A DNA stretch of 64,000 bases from Planktothrix agardhii NIES-204 (GCA_003609755.1 AP017991.1:496001-560000), one strand, 5' to 3'. Shown: positions 44,006 to 54,300, counted from the stretch's first letter. Translations and numbers: made by a program. Notes: a model not told the origin generated them from the letters alone.

Positions 44006-45454
44006 ATGGAGAAAAAAATAATTGTGAATTGGTTAGTTAAAGCAAATGTTTGTCCGGGGTTATTTTATGGGACTCCCGCCCAAGATGGGTTTTTAATTCG
44101 CATCCGCACCCCTGGGGGATGGCTGAATAGTAAACAGGGAAAATTGATCGCCGAATTACTTAAAGCATGGGGAAGTGAAGCCCTGCAAGTCACAAATCGA
44201 GGGAATTTGCAAATTCGGGGGGTACAAAATCCCCCCAGTTTGGAAGTTTTGCAGACCTTACAAAATTTAGGGTTAGCTGCATTTGATCCTCGAATAGATC
44301 ATCTGCGGAATATTATGGCTAGTCCCACTGCCGGAATTGATCCTCAAGAATTAATTGATACTCGTCCATTGGTTCAAAAATTAGATTATTTTATTCAAAA
44401 TCATCCCTCAATTATTGAACTTAGTCCTAAATTTAGTATTGGCATTGATGGCGGGGGGAAAGTGGGAATTGGAACTCGCTCACCGATAGTTTGGGAACAC
44501 CGTTATAATGAAATTCAACTCTTAGCAATTACTATTGATGATCATATCAATTCAACCTCCGATCTTTACTTCCAGTTAGCCCTCGGCGGTGATAAAAATT
44601 TATATCATACTTCGATATTAATTAGGCTAGAAAACTGTTTATCTGTGGTGGCTGCGCTGGTTAAAGTTTATATTGATTATGTTCAACAAAATCCATTACA
44701 AACGGGCAAAAAGCCCCGGATGAAACACTTACTGAAAGATTGGGGTGTAGAAAATTATCTCGAAGCAGTTAAGGCTGAGTTAGAGTATCCTTTAAATCTA
44801 ATTTTTGATCCAGAAAAGACGGTTTTAAAAACTGTAAATCCCTTACCATCCCAACCCTATGCCCATTTAGGCATTCATCCCCAAAGACAAGCCAAATTAT
44901 CCTATTTGGGTTTATCCTTGAAATTGGGAAAATTGAGTGCTGATCAACTCTTGGAATTAGTAGAAATATCGGAAACTTTTGGGAGTGGTCAATTACGCTT
45001 AACTCCTTGGCAGACTATTTTAATTCCCGATATTCCCAATCAAAAAATACCGGAATTATTACCCAAACTAGCCCCATTTGGATTATCGAATTCCTTAGTC
45101 GATGCGGGAATTGTTGCCTGTGCGGGCAAACCTGGGTGTGCGGCAGCTGCAACTGAAACTCAAATCCATGCTTTAATATTAGCAGATGATCTCAAGGAAC
45201 AGTTAACGCTGAATTCCCCAGTTAATATTCATTTGACCGGTTGTGATAAATTATGCGCCCAACCGAGTCCGGCAGAAATTACACTTTTAGGAACAATAAT
45301 TGAACAAAATGGCAAAAAAGTTGAGGGTTATCAAGTTTATATTGGCAAGGGTCAAGACTCGTTAAACCATAAAGTTTGTGAGGGAAAACTGGTTGATATT
45401 CTTCCATTAATTAAAAAAGTTTGTGTTGATCTCAATAAAACTAAACCAGAATAA
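44006..45454 (+). CDS. cobG: Precorrin-3B synthase CobG-type, sulfite-reductase-like
   Basis: A 482-residue enzyme of the nitrite/sulfite reductase half-domain family: GFLIRIRTPGGWLNSKQ, VTNRGNLQIRGVQ, ASPTAGIDPQEL and SPKFSIGIDGGGKVGIG. Cysteines for the [4Fe-4S]-siroheme-type centre are in CAGKPGCAAAATETQ and TGCDKLCAQPSPAEI. CobG forms the gamma-lactone of precorrin-3B with oxygen in the aerobic B12 route (established knowledge). The ATG at 44006 (MEKKIIVNWLVKANVCPG) is preferred to a TTG at 43979. It is first in the riboswitch-controlled run. Some cyanobacterial proteins annotated this way may have another role. Confidence 0.82.
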   Translation: MEKKIIVNWLVKANVCPGLFYGTPAQDGFLIRIRTPGGWLNSKQGKLIAELLKAWGSEALQVTNRGNLQIRGVQNPPSLEVLQTLQNLGLAAFDPRIDHLRNIMASPTAGIDPQELIDTRPLVQKLDYFIQNHPSIIELSPKFSIGIDGGGKVGIGTRSPIVWEHRYNEIQLLAITIDDHINSTSDLYFQLALGGDKNLYHTSILIRLENCLSVVAALVKVYIDYVQQNPLQTGKKPRMKHLLKDWGVENYLEAVKAELEYPLNLIFDPEKTVLKTVNPLPSQPYAHLGIHPQRQAKLSYLGLSLKLGKLSADQLLELVEISETFGSGQLRLTPWQTILIPDIPNQKIPELLPKLAPFGLSNSLVDAGIVACAGKPGCAAAATETQIHALILADDLKEQLTLNSPVNIHLTGCDKLCAQPSPAEITLLGTIIEQNGKKVEGYQVYIGKGQDSLNHKVCEGKLVDILPLIKKVCVDLNKTKPE

Positions 45455-45478
45455 TTTTTTAAATATCAAACAATTAAT

Positions 45479-46108
45479 ATGCTGGACTATTTGCGAAATG
45501 GTGATGATATTTATAGAAAATCCTTTGCGATGATTCGCGCCGAAACCCCCTTAGAAAATCTATCGGAGGATTTAGCTTATGTAGCAGTGCGTTTAATTCA
45601 TTCCTGTGGAATGACCGATATTGTTCAGGATTTAGAAGCCTCATCCAATGCGGTAAAAATCGGACGGGATGCCCTTACAAAAGGTGCTAAAATTCTTTGT
45701 GATTCTCAGATGGTTGCTAATGGGATTACCCGCAAGAGATTACCTCAAAATAATCAGATTATTTGCACCCTGAATCACCCAGAAGTTCCTGAAATAGCCC
45801 GTCAAATTAATAATACCAGATCAGCCGCGGCTTTGGAATTATGGCGACCGGATTTAGCCGGGGCTGTAATTGCCATTGGCAATGCTCCCACCGCCCTATT
45901 TCGCTTACTAGAATTACTGGATTTGGGAATAACAAAACCCGCCCTAATTTTAGGTTTTCCCGTGGGGTTTGTGGGGGCAGAAGAATCAAAAGCCGAATTA
46001 GCAGCCCATAGTCGCGGTGTTCCCTTTATCACCCTACACGGACGGCGGGGGGGAAGTGCGATCGCAGCAGCAGCAGTCAACGCCTTAGCAAAGGAAAACG
46101 AATTATGA
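45479..46108 (+). CDS. cobH: Precorrin-8X methylmutase
   Basis: A 209-residue enzyme that moves the C11 methyl to C12 to form hydrogenobyrinic (or cobyrinic) acid. Landmarks are IYRKSFAMIRAE, VRLIHSCGMTDIV with the active-site His, AKILCDSQMVANGI, and the C-terminal AIGNAPTALFRLLEL and PALILGFPVGFVGAEESK. The motifs are complete. It lies 24 bases after cobG and overlaps cobI by four bases (ATGA), so it is part of one transcript. Confidence 0.94.
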   Translation: MLDYLRNGDDIYRKSFAMIRAETPLENLSEDLAYVAVRLIHSCGMTDIVQDLEASSNAVKIGRDALTKGAKILCDSQMVANGITRKRLPQNNQIICTLNHPEVPEIARQINNTRSAAALELWRPDLAGAVIAIGNAPTALFRLLELLDLGITKPALILGFPVGFVGAEESKAELAAHSRGVPFITLHGRRGGSAIAAAAVNALAKENEL

Positions 46109-46809
46109 GCCCATTAGGACGACTTTATGGATTGGGTATTGGCCCCGGAGATCCCGAATTACTCACCCTCAAGGCCCACCGGATACTAACCACTGTCCCG
46201 GTAATTGCCTATCCGACCTTAGAAAATGGCAAGGTTTTGGCCAGGGCGATCGTGGCCGATTTTATTCGCCCCGATCAGATTGAGATTCCCATGCCCCTGC
46301 CCTTCAGTGTGGAGCGCAGTTCCCAACCCTATTATGATATCGCGGCCGAAAAGATTTCCGAACAGTTGAGCTTGGGGCGAGATGTGGCGGTGCTCTGTGT
46401 GGGCGATCCGATGCTGTATGGCAGTTTTATGTATATCTTGAATCGCCTAGCTGGGCGGTTTGCGATTGAAGTTGTCCCCGGAATTTCTTCGGTGATGGCC
46501 AGCGCAGCTATGTTGGGCGTGCCGATCACCTATCGAAATGATGTTTTTAGTATTATGCCTGGGACATTGGAAGCGGAAATATTGCGCGATCGCCTTTCCC
46601 AAGTTGATGCCGCGGCTATTATTAAATTAGGCCGACATTTTGCCAAAGTTCGGGATATTTTGGCGGAATTAGGGTTATTAAATCGCGCCCTTTATATCGA
46701 AAGAGCGACTTTGCCGAATCAGAAAATTATTCCGATTACTGAAGTTGATCCTGAAACTGTCACCTATTGGTCATTAATTTTAGTTCCGAGTATCACCCAA
46801 CCCCAATGA
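46105..46809 (+). CDS. cobI: Precorrin-2 C20-methyltransferase
   Basis: A 234-residue SAM-dependent tetrapyrrole methylase. LYGLGIGPGDPELLTLKA is the N-terminal family motif, VAVLCVGDPMLYGSFMYI is the GDP loop, and IEVVPGISSVMASAAMLGVPI marks the substrate-side loop. It methylates C20 of precorrin-2, the first committed step toward B12 away from siroheme. Its start overlaps the cobH stop and its stop overlaps the chosen cobJ start, each by four bases. Confidence 0.94.
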   Translation: MSPLGRLYGLGIGPGDPELLTLKAHRILTTVPVIAYPTLENGKVLARAIVADFIRPDQIEIPMPLPFSVERSSQPYYDIAAEKISEQLSLGRDVAVLCVGDPMLYGSFMYILNRLAGRFAIEVVPGISSVMASAAMLGVPITYRNDVFSIMPGTLEAEILRDRLSQVDAAAIIKLGRHFAKVRDILAELGLLNRALYIERATLPNQKIIPITEVDPETVTYWSLILVPSITQPQ

Positions 46810-48281
46810 AACCACCCGCTATTATTATTCTAACAGAAACCAGTATAAAAGTTGCTCGGAAAATTCAAGAGGGCATCGGTTCAGGGATGATTTATGGTTT
46901 AATTAATCGTACCCAATCGGCGGATTTTACCTATACTAATTTTGGTGAAACGGTACGACAATTCTACCAAACCGGAACACCGATAATTGGAGTTTGTGCG
47001 GCGGGAATATTGATTCGGACAATTGCTCCTTTATTAATTAATAAAAATACCGAACCTCCGGTATTAGCGATCGCGGAAGATGGTAGTGCTGTAGTCCCTT
47101 TATTGGGCGGTTTACAAGGTGTTAATGATTTAGCTCGTCAAATTGCGATCGCGCTGCAAATTTCCCCGGGAATTACCACCAGTGGCGAGATTAGGTTTAA
47201 AACCACATTATTATCTCCCCCGGCGGGTTATCAATTAGTTAATCCCGATGATGCTAAAACTTTTATTTCCGATTTGTTAGCGGGAGAAACAGTAAAATTA
47301 ATCGGTAAAGCCGACTGGTTAGAAAATAGTCAGTTACCCTTTTCAGCCGAGGGAAAACTAACTATTGAGATTCGAGATCATAATAATTTAGAATTAGTAA
47401 AACCGAGTTTGAATTGTTTGGTTTATCTCTTAGATCAGGGCAACTCAACGGAGGAGAAAAAGGATTTCTACCAAACTACCATAGGGGAAGAAAGCCCGAT
47501 TTCCCAGCTAGAAACCGGGCTAAATCCTGGCAAGTTAGCGATTGTGGGAACGGGGCCGGGTGCAGCCCGTTGGATGTCTCCAGAAGTGCGAGAGGTGCTG
47601 GAAACCGCAACGGATTGGGTGGGTTATAAAACCTATTTAGATTTAGTAGAATCCCTACGGAAACCGGAAATTATTCGCCATGAATCGGATAATCGGGTGG
47701 AATTAGATCGGGCGGAAATAGCTTTAGATTTAGCCTCCGGTGGTGCGTCGGTGGTGTTAGTTTCTTCCGGTGATCCGGGGATTTATGCTATGGCATCGGC
47801 GGTGTTTGAGGTATTAGAAAAAAAGGCAAAACCGGAATGGGAAAACCTAGATATTCAGGTATGTCCTGGGATTTCAGCTATGCAAGCGGCGGCCGCCAGT
47901 GTGGGAGCCCCGTTAGGCCATGATTTTTGTGCGATTTCCTTATCTGATATTCTCAAATCTTGGGAAACAATTGCTGGGCGAATTGAGTTGGCGGCAAAAG
48001 CGGATTTAGCGATCGCATTTTATAACCCAGTTTCTAAGGATCGGACTTGGCAACTTTCCCAGGCTAAAGAGATTTTATTAAAGTGGCGATCGCCCCAAAC
48101 TCCTATTATTTTAGCCCATAATTTAGGACGAAAAGGGCAGACCGTAACGATCAAATTCCTAGCAGAATTAACCGTTGAAGATGCCGATATGCGAACGGTA
48201 ATTTTAATCGGATCGAGTAAAACTCGAATTATTCAGCAAGGAGATAAAAAACAATGGGTTTATACCCCGCGTCACTATTAG
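46806..48281 (+). CDS. cobJ: CbiG N-domain fused to precorrin-3B C17-methyltransferase
   Basis: A 491-residue fusion. Residues about 1-225 are CbiG-like: AIIILTETSIKVARKI, GVCAAGILIRTIAPLL, VLAIAEDGSAVVPLLGGLQGVNDLA and ISPGITTSGEIRFKT. Residues about 245-490 are CobJ: LAIVGTGPGAARWMSPEV, VVLVSSGDPGIYAMASAVFE, VCPGISAMQAAAASVGAPLG and AFYNPVSKDRTWQL. CobJ methylates C17 with ring contraction. CbiG opens the lactone in the cobalt-early (anaerobic) route, so finding it beside CobG is notable. The ATG at 46806 overlaps the cobI stop; the longer frame from 46767 is antibiotic to that coupling and not chosen. Confidence 0.9.
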   Translation: MKPPAIIILTETSIKVARKIQEGIGSGMIYGLINRTQSADFTYTNFGETVRQFYQTGTPIIGVCAAGILIRTIAPLLINKNTEPPVLAIAEDGSAVVPLLGGLQGVNDLARQIAIALQISPGITTSGEIRFKTTLLSPPAGYQLVNPDDAKTFISDLLAGETVKLIGKADWLENSQLPFSAEGKLTIEIRDHNNLELVKPSLNCLVYLLDQGNSTEEKKDFYQTTIGEESPISQLETGLNPGKLAIVGTGPGAARWMSPEVREVLETATDWVGYKTYLDLVESLRKPEIIRHESDNRVELDRAEIALDLASGGASVVLVSSGDPGIYAMASAVFEVLEKKAKPEWENLDIQVCPGISAMQAAAASVGAPLGHDFCAISLSDILKSWETIAGRIELAAKADLAIAFYNPVSKDRTWQLSQAKEILLKWRSPQTPIILAHNLGRKGQTVTIKFLAELTVEDADMRTVILIGSSKTRIIQQGDKKQWVYTPRHY

Positions 48282-48364
48282 AAAATAGGTTTTTTAATCT
48301 GGTTCAAGGATAAACTTATTTTTTCGAGAAAACCTTATCGCTATTCTGAGGAAATAAAGAATAT

Positions 48365-48976
48365 TTAAACCTCTCCGGTTTTTCCTAAATATTGAGTTAA
48401 ATAGGGAGAAAAGACTTCATAAATTAGGGTTAAGGGTTTGCCATGATGCCAGAATAAATAATGACGTCCCCAAAACGGCCCCGATTCTCCAAAGGCTAAT
48501 TCTAAGGCTTTGCTATCCCCATAATAAATTCCTTGCACATCTCGATACAGTTCCGTTCGCAACCTTGCCAAACTTGCCCAAATAGGTAAAGACCGATTTT
48601 GTAAATATTCATCAACATGACTGGCTTCCCACCAGGATGTCGCGTAGGCTAACCGTTGTCCTGATGCGGTTCTTAACCAGACTTGACGGCGGACACGGGG
48701 GCCAGGAACGGCTAAAATCTGTTCTGGGGCGTTATCCGTACTCAGACCAATGGCTGACATATCAATCACATCGACCTCTGTGGGTTCCCCAGTTAATAAT
48801 TGTAGATGTCGAGTTGGAGAACCATCCCCTAGCATTAAAATTTGCCAGGGGGGAGACAGTTGACTATGGGGTAGTCCTTGTTTCACAATGGCTTCATCCC
48901 CCTGCCACTGACACCTAAGACGATGCCAAGCAGTTGGTTGAGTAACGGGTTCGAGTTTTCTAATACTGGCAGTCAA
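48365..48976 (-). CDS. Chorismate-pyruvate lyase-like protein
   Basis: A 203-residue enzyme of the cyanobacterial chorismate lyase family, which removes pyruvate from chorismate to give 4-hydroxybenzoate, the ring precursor of plastoquinone (established for Synechocystis). Visible are LSPPWQILMLGDGSPTRHLQ, VDVIDMSAIGLSTD, RRQVWLRTASGQRLAYATSWW and, near the end, FGESGPFWGRHYLFWHHGKP with a conserved Glu and His. It stands alone and is divergent from rnhA. Confidence 0.85.
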   Translation of the reverse strand: MTASIRKLEPVTQPTAWHRLRCQWQGDEAIVKQGLPHSQLSPPWQILMLGDGSPTRHLQLLTGEPTEVDVIDMSAIGLSTDNAPEQILAVPGPRVRRQVWLRTASGQRLAYATSWWEASHVDEYLQNRSLPIWASLARLRTELYRDVQGIYYGDSKALELAFGESGPFWGRHYLFWHHGKPLTLIYEVFSPYLTQYLGKTGEV

Positions 48977-49054
48977 GGGTATGCAACAAAACTTAACGTC
49001 ATTTGTCTATGATAGCGCAACGGGTGTCAGGTATCAGGTTTTGAGTATGGGATT

Positions 49055-49537
49055 ATGAACGACAATTTAAAAAAAGTTACAATTTATACCGATGGAGCTT
49101 GTAGTGGGAATCCAGGGCCAGGAGGATATGGCGTGGTGTTGATGTTTGGCCCTCACCGCAAGGAATTATCAGGGGGATATCAACTTACTACTAATAATCG
49201 CATGGAATTAATCGCGGCAATTATAGGATTAGAAGCCTTAAAGTTTCCTTGTGCTGTTAATTTATATACGGATTCTCGTTATTTAGTTGATGCCATGAAT
49301 AAAGGATGGGCGAAGAAATGGCAGAAAAATAATTGGCAACGTAGTCAAAAAGAATCGGCTAAAAATCCTGATTTGTGGGAAAGATTACTCACTATATCCG
49401 AACAACATCAAGTTCAATTTCTTTGGGTTAAAGGTCATTCGGGAGATGAAGAAAATGAATGTTGCGATCGCTTGGCTGTCAAGGCTTCACATCAACCGGA
49501 TTTACTCCCAGATTTGGGTTATTCCCAAGAGAATTAA
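49055..49537 (+). CDS. rnhA: Ribonuclease HI
   Basis: A 160-residue RNase HI that cuts the RNA strand of RNA-DNA hybrids. The four catalytic acidic residues are present: [15 protein letters not shown] (Asp), [10 protein letters not shown] (Glu), [12 protein letters not shown] (Asp) and [18 protein letters not shown] (Asp after the flexible His loop). Length is normal. The type 2 enzyme rnhB is 5.6 kb downstream, so both RNases H of the cell are in this window. Confidence 0.95.
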   Translation: MNDNLKKVTIYTDGACSGNPGPGGYGVVLMFGPHRKELSGGYQLTTNNRMELIAAIIGLEALKFPCAVNLYTDSRYLVDAMNKGWAKKWQKNNWQRSQKESAKNPDLWERLLTISEQHQVQFLWVKGHSGDEENECCDRLAVKASHQPDLLPDLGYSQEN

Positions 49538-49630
49538 TTTCGTTAATTTAGATTGAATTAGATCGGGATAGGATGACATTATATCCAGATTTGATATAAT
49601 AATATTTGTCAGTCCTGCAAAGGCGAATCA

Positions 49631-50179
49631 ATGAATATGGCGATCGCAACTTTAACCGAAACTGAAACCTTTTCCCTAGAAGATTTTATGGCGAATCCCC
49701 CCGATCATCAAGAGTGGGTGGATGGACAATTGGTGGAGAAAACCGGAATGACGATTAAACATAGTCGGATGCAATGTCGGTTAGGTCGTTACTGGGGTAA
49801 TTATGCAATTGAATCAGGACAAGGGGGAGATGCTTACACGGAACTTCCCTGTAGCACCTTAAAACAAGGGCGACGTCCTGATGTTTCCTATCTCACACCA
49901 GAATTACTGACAGAATTTGGCGAGTTTCCCACATTACCCCAAAGTCCTCCACTTCTAGCTGAAATTGCTTCTCCGAGTGATGCGGCGGAGGATTTATTTG
50001 CTAAAGCTAGTGAATATTTAGAGTCCGGTTGTCGGGAAGTGTGGTTGGTTTTTCCTGAGAATCATCGCATTTTAATTATTACTGAAAATCAAACCTTGGC
50101 GTTTAAAGCTGGTGATATTATTAATACACAAATTGTTTTATTAGGATTTAGGATTGCTATTGATGAATTATTTGGTTAG
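49631..50179 (+). CDS. Uma2-family putative nuclease (third copy)
   Basis: A 182-residue Uma2/DUF820 protein. Landmarks: SLEDFMANPPDHQEWVDGQL, VEKTGMTIKHSRMQ, RRPDVSYLTPELL, PPLLAEIASPSDAAEDLFAKASEYLESG and CREVWLVFPENHRILI. The acidic core and Lys (AEIASPSD, then FAKA) match the active PD-(D/E)XK pattern. Codons 7-45 lie in a 113-base segment that is repeated exactly 624 bases downstream. Confidence 0.85.
   Translation: MNMAIATLTETETFSLEDFMANPPDHQEWVDGQLVEKTGMTIKHSRMQCRLGRYWGNYAIESGQGGDAYTELPCSTLKQGRRPDVSYLTPELLTEFGEFPTLPQSPPLLAEIASPSDAAEDLFAKASEYLESGCREVWLVFPENHRILIITENQTLAFKAGDIINTQIVLLGFRIAIDELFG
49651..49763 (+). repeat. 113-bp direct repeat, parent copy inside Uma2
   Basis: Identical at every base to 50275-50387, from TTTAACCGAAACTGAAACC to ACGATTAAACATA. 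The match ends abruptly at both sides. Confidence 0.9.
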
Positions 50180-50274
50180 TTGAGCTATAATGTTTCTTGT
50201 CCACAAACTTAAGGTTCGTTTATTACTAGCCTCCTCCAGAAAGGGATTACATTACCAGAGGAATACAGTACAGT

Positions 50275-50387
50275 TTTAACCGAAACTGAAACCTTTTCCC
50301 TAGAAGATTTTATGGCGAATCCCCCCGATCATCAAGAGTGGGTGGATGGACAATTGGTGGAGAAAACCGGAATGACGATTAAACATA
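50275..50387 (+). pseudogene. Uma2 gene fragment (exact 113-bp copy)
   Basis: It repeats codons for LTETETFSLEDFMANPPDHQ and onward to TGMTIKH of the upstream Uma2 gene, then leaves the homology and stops after IVLQK. There is no start codon of its own and the rest of the gene is missing. The perfect identity means a very recent copying event or active conversion. Confidence 0.85.
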
Positions 50388-50430
50388 TTGTTTTACAAAA
50401 ATAGAAATAACTCTGCCAAAATCCAGCCTA

Positions 50431-50467
50431 AAAATAAAGGGTACAGTTTATCTGCGCCCTTTATTTT
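50431..50467. terminator. Two-way hairpin terminator
   Basis: AAAATAAAGGG (50431-50441) and CCCTTTATTTT (50457-50467) are exact 11-base complements with a 15-base loop. A/T-rich outer arms provide a U-run in either direction. It sits between the plus-strand Uma2 fragment and the minus-strand small protein gene. Confidence 0.75.
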
Positions 50468-50488
50468 AGTGATTCTATATTCAGACTA

Positions 50489-50722
50489 TTATCCGGCTTT
50501 TTTGTCAATTCCCAAATGTTGTTTGCTCTCTCGAAGTTTTTCCCACAAGGTTTCGATTTGTACATAAGATTCTTCTGGTGAAAGTTTTCCCCCGGTTTGC
50601 AAGCCAACAATAAAGTCTACCTTTTGAGCAAATTCCTGCAAATTAGCATTAAACAGGATATTCTCAGGTTTGCCATTGCCCCGATAACGAGAGCCAGAAT
50701 AAAAGGAACTTAGGTTGGTCAT
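50489..50722 (-). CDS. Small conserved cyanobacterial protein (DUF7219-like)
   Basis: A 77-residue protein, MTNLSSFYSGSRYRGNGKPE then NLQEFAQKVDFIVGLQTGGKLSPEESY and EKLRESKQ. It is soluble and mostly helical. I recognise it as a small family found across cyanobacteria, which I believe is listed as DUF7219; no function is known. The ATG at 50722 is chosen because the 17 residues upstream (to 50773) are not family-like. It is downstream of the ArsR-type gene on the same strand with a 160-base gap, so co-transcription is uncertain. Confidence 0.7.
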   Translation of the reverse strand: MTNLSSFYSGSRYRGNGKPENILFNANLQEFAQKVDFIVGLQTGGKLSPEESYVQIETLWEKLRESKQHLGIDKKAG

Positions 50723-50884
50723 CAGTTTCAGACTCCAATTTACATGATTGTTTATTTTTACATAGAATGCCAAATTCTGAATCGGCTAATAAAGTATATC
50801 TTGATACTTTAATTATAGCCCGATCAATTCCATCTAGTATTTGTTAAAAAGAATACAATTCTATTAACAAGTATACAACCTCTC

Positions 50885-51229
50885 TTAATCACAATCCTGA
50901 TGAGAGGTTAAAATGGGACTCGAATGGTGATAGTTGGCTAAATAGGCTTCCAGAACTCCAAACTGGCTGAGGTTTAGACGATAGTAAATCCAACGTCCCT
51001 CTTGCCGACTTTCCAATAATCCGGCTTCCTTCAAAATTTTTAAGTGAAAAGATAGCTTAGACTGATTGACGGCTAACTGTTGGCAAAGTTCACAAACACA
51101 TAACTCTTTTTCTCTTAACAGATTGATGACCTGCAAACGCAGGGGATCAGATAGGGCATGAAACCCAGCCAGAAAGGTTTTGACGGCAGTAACCGCAGAA
51201 ATCTCTATTACATCGTTTGCCACCATCAA
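50885..51229 (-). CDS. arsR: ArsR/SmtB-family transcription repressor
   Basis: A 114-residue winged-helix repressor. LSDPLRLQVINLLREKELCVCELCQQL contains CVC, the arsenite/antimonite-type metal site, with a further Cys three residues on. The recognition helix is QSKLSFHLKILKEAGLLESR, followed by EGRWIYYRLN (the wing). Metal or metalloid binding would release DNA. There are no arsenic-resistance genes nearby; upstream on the same strand is a chelatase subunit gene, with 137 bases between. It may regulate genes elsewhere or itself. The symbol arsR is by family, not proven target. Confidence 0.82.
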   Translation of the reverse strand: MMVANDVIEISAVTAVKTFLAGFHALSDPLRLQVINLLREKELCVCELCQQLAVNQSKLSFHLKILKEAGLLESRQEGRWIYYRLNLSQFGVLEAYLANYHHSSPILTSHQDCD

Positions 51230-51366
51230 AGCTCTCCTAAATCGAGGTTAATAGATCTAGCTTATCATTTTATTTTTGTAATCTGTAAAGGGCAAACCAA
51301 AATTTATTTTATTTAAAAAAACAAAGTAAACACAAAGGTACTAAGACACTAAGAAAGGAATAAAGA

Positions 51367-54300
51367 TTAAAGTGTTACTCCTTCTAAGTCTGCTTCGGTT
51401 AACTCATACAAAGATTTTAATTTCTCTAAAGTTTCAGTATCGGTTTGCCAAAATCCCCGACCATTGGCTTCTAACATTCGACCGACAATATTGCGAAAGG
51501 CTTCCGGGTTGGCTTGTCTTAATTGGGTTGCCATTTTTTCATCTAAAGCATAGGTTTTAGATGCTTGATCATAAACCCAATTTTCTTGGAAATTTGTTGT
51601 TCCTCCCCAACCTATTAATGCTGTCATTCGTTGAGAAATTTCATAGGCCCCACCACTTCCTTGATTCACCATTGCTGCTGCCCATTTTGGGTTTAATAAT
51701 TTAGTCCGATATTCAATTCTTAATAGGTCTTCTAACTGTCGGGGAGTGGTATCTTTAGAAAAACTTTCGATAAAACTGGCTTTCACTTTTTGACCTTTTT
51801 GTTTTTCTGCCGCCCGTTTTAATCCGCCCGTATTGGCATAATATTCTTGAATATCGGTTAATCCATATTCTACGGAATCAATTTCTTGAACAATATTATC
51901 CATTGTTTTTAACAATTGTGTCATTACTTCCGGTCTAGCTTTTCCTTGATCTTTGCGTCCATAACTAAATACATTTCTTCCTTTCCAAGTGTCTGCTAAT
52001 TCTTCTCCTGATTCCCAATTACCATCCACAATTTGATCATTAACTAATGATCCAAAATCCCCCGATGGGTTGGAAAATAAACGGGCGGATGGGTTTTCTA
52101 CTCCTTGCGATCGCAACTTCAAAGCGTGTTTTCTAATAAAGTTTTTATCCTCGGATTCTTCCGCATCAGCCGCCCGCACAAATAAATCATCCAATAATTC
52201 GATAATATTAGCAAAACTATCTCTAAAAATTCCTGATAAATTCGCTAATATATCAATTCGAGGATGTCCGACCTGTTCTAAAGGTTGTAATTCATAACGC
52301 ACAATTCGCCCGGTTCCTTCTTTAATTGGTTCGGCTCCCACTAATTCTAAGATAATTCCTAACGACTCCCCGCGAGTTTTAATTGCATCTAAACCCCATA
52401 ACATTACCGCAACGGTTTCAGGATAATTTCCGGTTTCTGCTAACTGTTGATTAATGATTTTTTGAGCAATTTCTTTTCCTCTCAAATAGGCCGCCGCCGA
52501 GGGCATTCGATAGGGATCTAAGGCATGAATATTGCGTCCGGTGGGCAGAACTCCTGGCCCATCTCTGAGTAAATCCCCGCCCGGTGCTGGGGGGATATAT
52601 TCCCCGTTTAGTCCTTTTAATAAATTGGTTAATTCATCGGATGTTTGTAATAATAAGTCTCGAATTTGAGTCTCGGTTTCCGTGGTTAACTGATTCATTG
52701 ATTCGGTGGAATAAGCATTCAAATAAGTGGTTAATTCTTCTTCGGTTGGATTCTCGCCAAAGGTATGTAATCCCGATGAAAATAAACGCTGTTCTAAGAC
52801 TTGTAAATAATCATAAATTTTGATAAAATAGTTATAGAGAACTTCCACACTAAATAATCGGGCGTTTTCATTTGTAAAAGCAATGCCTAATTTTTTGCCC
52901 TCTTGAAAAGGACAATCTACCTCTAAACCCATATCAACAATTTGCTGACTAATTGATTCTTGAAGGGTAGAATTTTTCTTCGGATCTTCTCGATATTCGG
53001 CAATTAATTCCCGTAGAGATACTAATTTTTTATACAGTCCCGCCCGACCATAAGGAGGTACATTATAGGAAATTAATACCCCATAACCTCGACGTTTTGC
53101 TAACATTGATTCCGATGGGTTATTAGCTGCATAAAGATATAAATTTGGTAAGTTTCCTAATAAAATATCTGACCAAGAATAGCCCGTATTTCCTAATGGT
53201 GATCCGGGCAACCATTCCACCGTGCCGTGCATCCCAAAATGAACAATAGCATCGGCTTGAAATTCCTTTTGTAACCATTGATAAAAAGCCACATATTGAG
53301 GATGGGGGGTTAAATCTCTTTCAAACATTAACCGCATGGGATCACCGGATAAACCTAAAGGCGGTTGCACTCCTACCCAAATATTTCCTAATTGAATTCC
53401 ACCAATATGATAATCCTCTCCAAAGGTTTTAATCCCGGTTTCTGTTAAGGATTTCCATTGTTTTTTAATCCGACTTCTTTGTAAATATCCTAACCATTTC
53501 TCTAATTTATTGACATTAACTTGATTAGAAATAACAGAATTTTCTGCAAAAATAAAGTTCTGTTGAGCTTCTAATTTCTCATCGGCTATTTTAACTTTTT
53601 GAATTAATACCTCCCCCGTTTCAGGTAGCTCTCCAACGGTGTATCCTTGAGCTTTTAAGGCTTGTAAAACCTTTAATAAACTCTGGGGTACATTTAATAA
53701 AGCGGCGGTTCCTGTGGCTCCATATCCGGGGGGAAATCCATATAAAATAATCGCAATTTTTCGCTTTTCTGGCGGTGTTTGTCGCAGTTGAATCCAACTT
53801 TTTACCCTTCCAGTTAAACGTTTGACTCTTTCAGGAATTAAATAGATATCTTCTCCCACTAACCCCCCTAAAGGTACGGTATCAATTGCGCCATCAAGTT
53901 CGGGTAAGGCATATAAAACTACACTTTGTAAACCGCCAATTCCTTGACGAGTCCAGGATAATAAATCTTGAATTAATAAAGGTGCGGCGATAAAATAAGG
54001 AACGTTTTTTACTGTTAAAATTTGTTTAGCAATTTCAACTTGTCTTCCGGCTTCCATTGATCCGGCTGGCCCTCCAACTAAAGGAAACCCAATGGTAGAA
54101 ACAATTGCATCAATGGTTACAGCTTCTTTTGATAAGGATAAGGTTTGAATATTTCCCTGTTCTTGGTTATTTAATTCATCCGTTGTTATGAGCCAATCTC
54201 TAACAGCAACATGACCTTCAACGCCATTAATAAAAATTGGTAATGGAATTAAATTTTCCTCTTGAAAATAGCAAATAAGTTGGGGAATATAAGTTTGTTT

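Larger units (their letters stand above)
50180..50488. other. Gap holding a Uma2 fragment and a terminator
   Basis: The first 95 bases are in frame with the fragment that follows and read LLQKGITLPEEYSTV, which may be another gene's 5' debris. Then come the duplicated Uma2 segment (50275-50387) and a strong hairpin (50431-50467). Confidence 0.55.

Noticed and set aside
45802-46080. Antisense frames inside cobH
   Set aside because: Shadow frames of a conserved gene, without their own signals.
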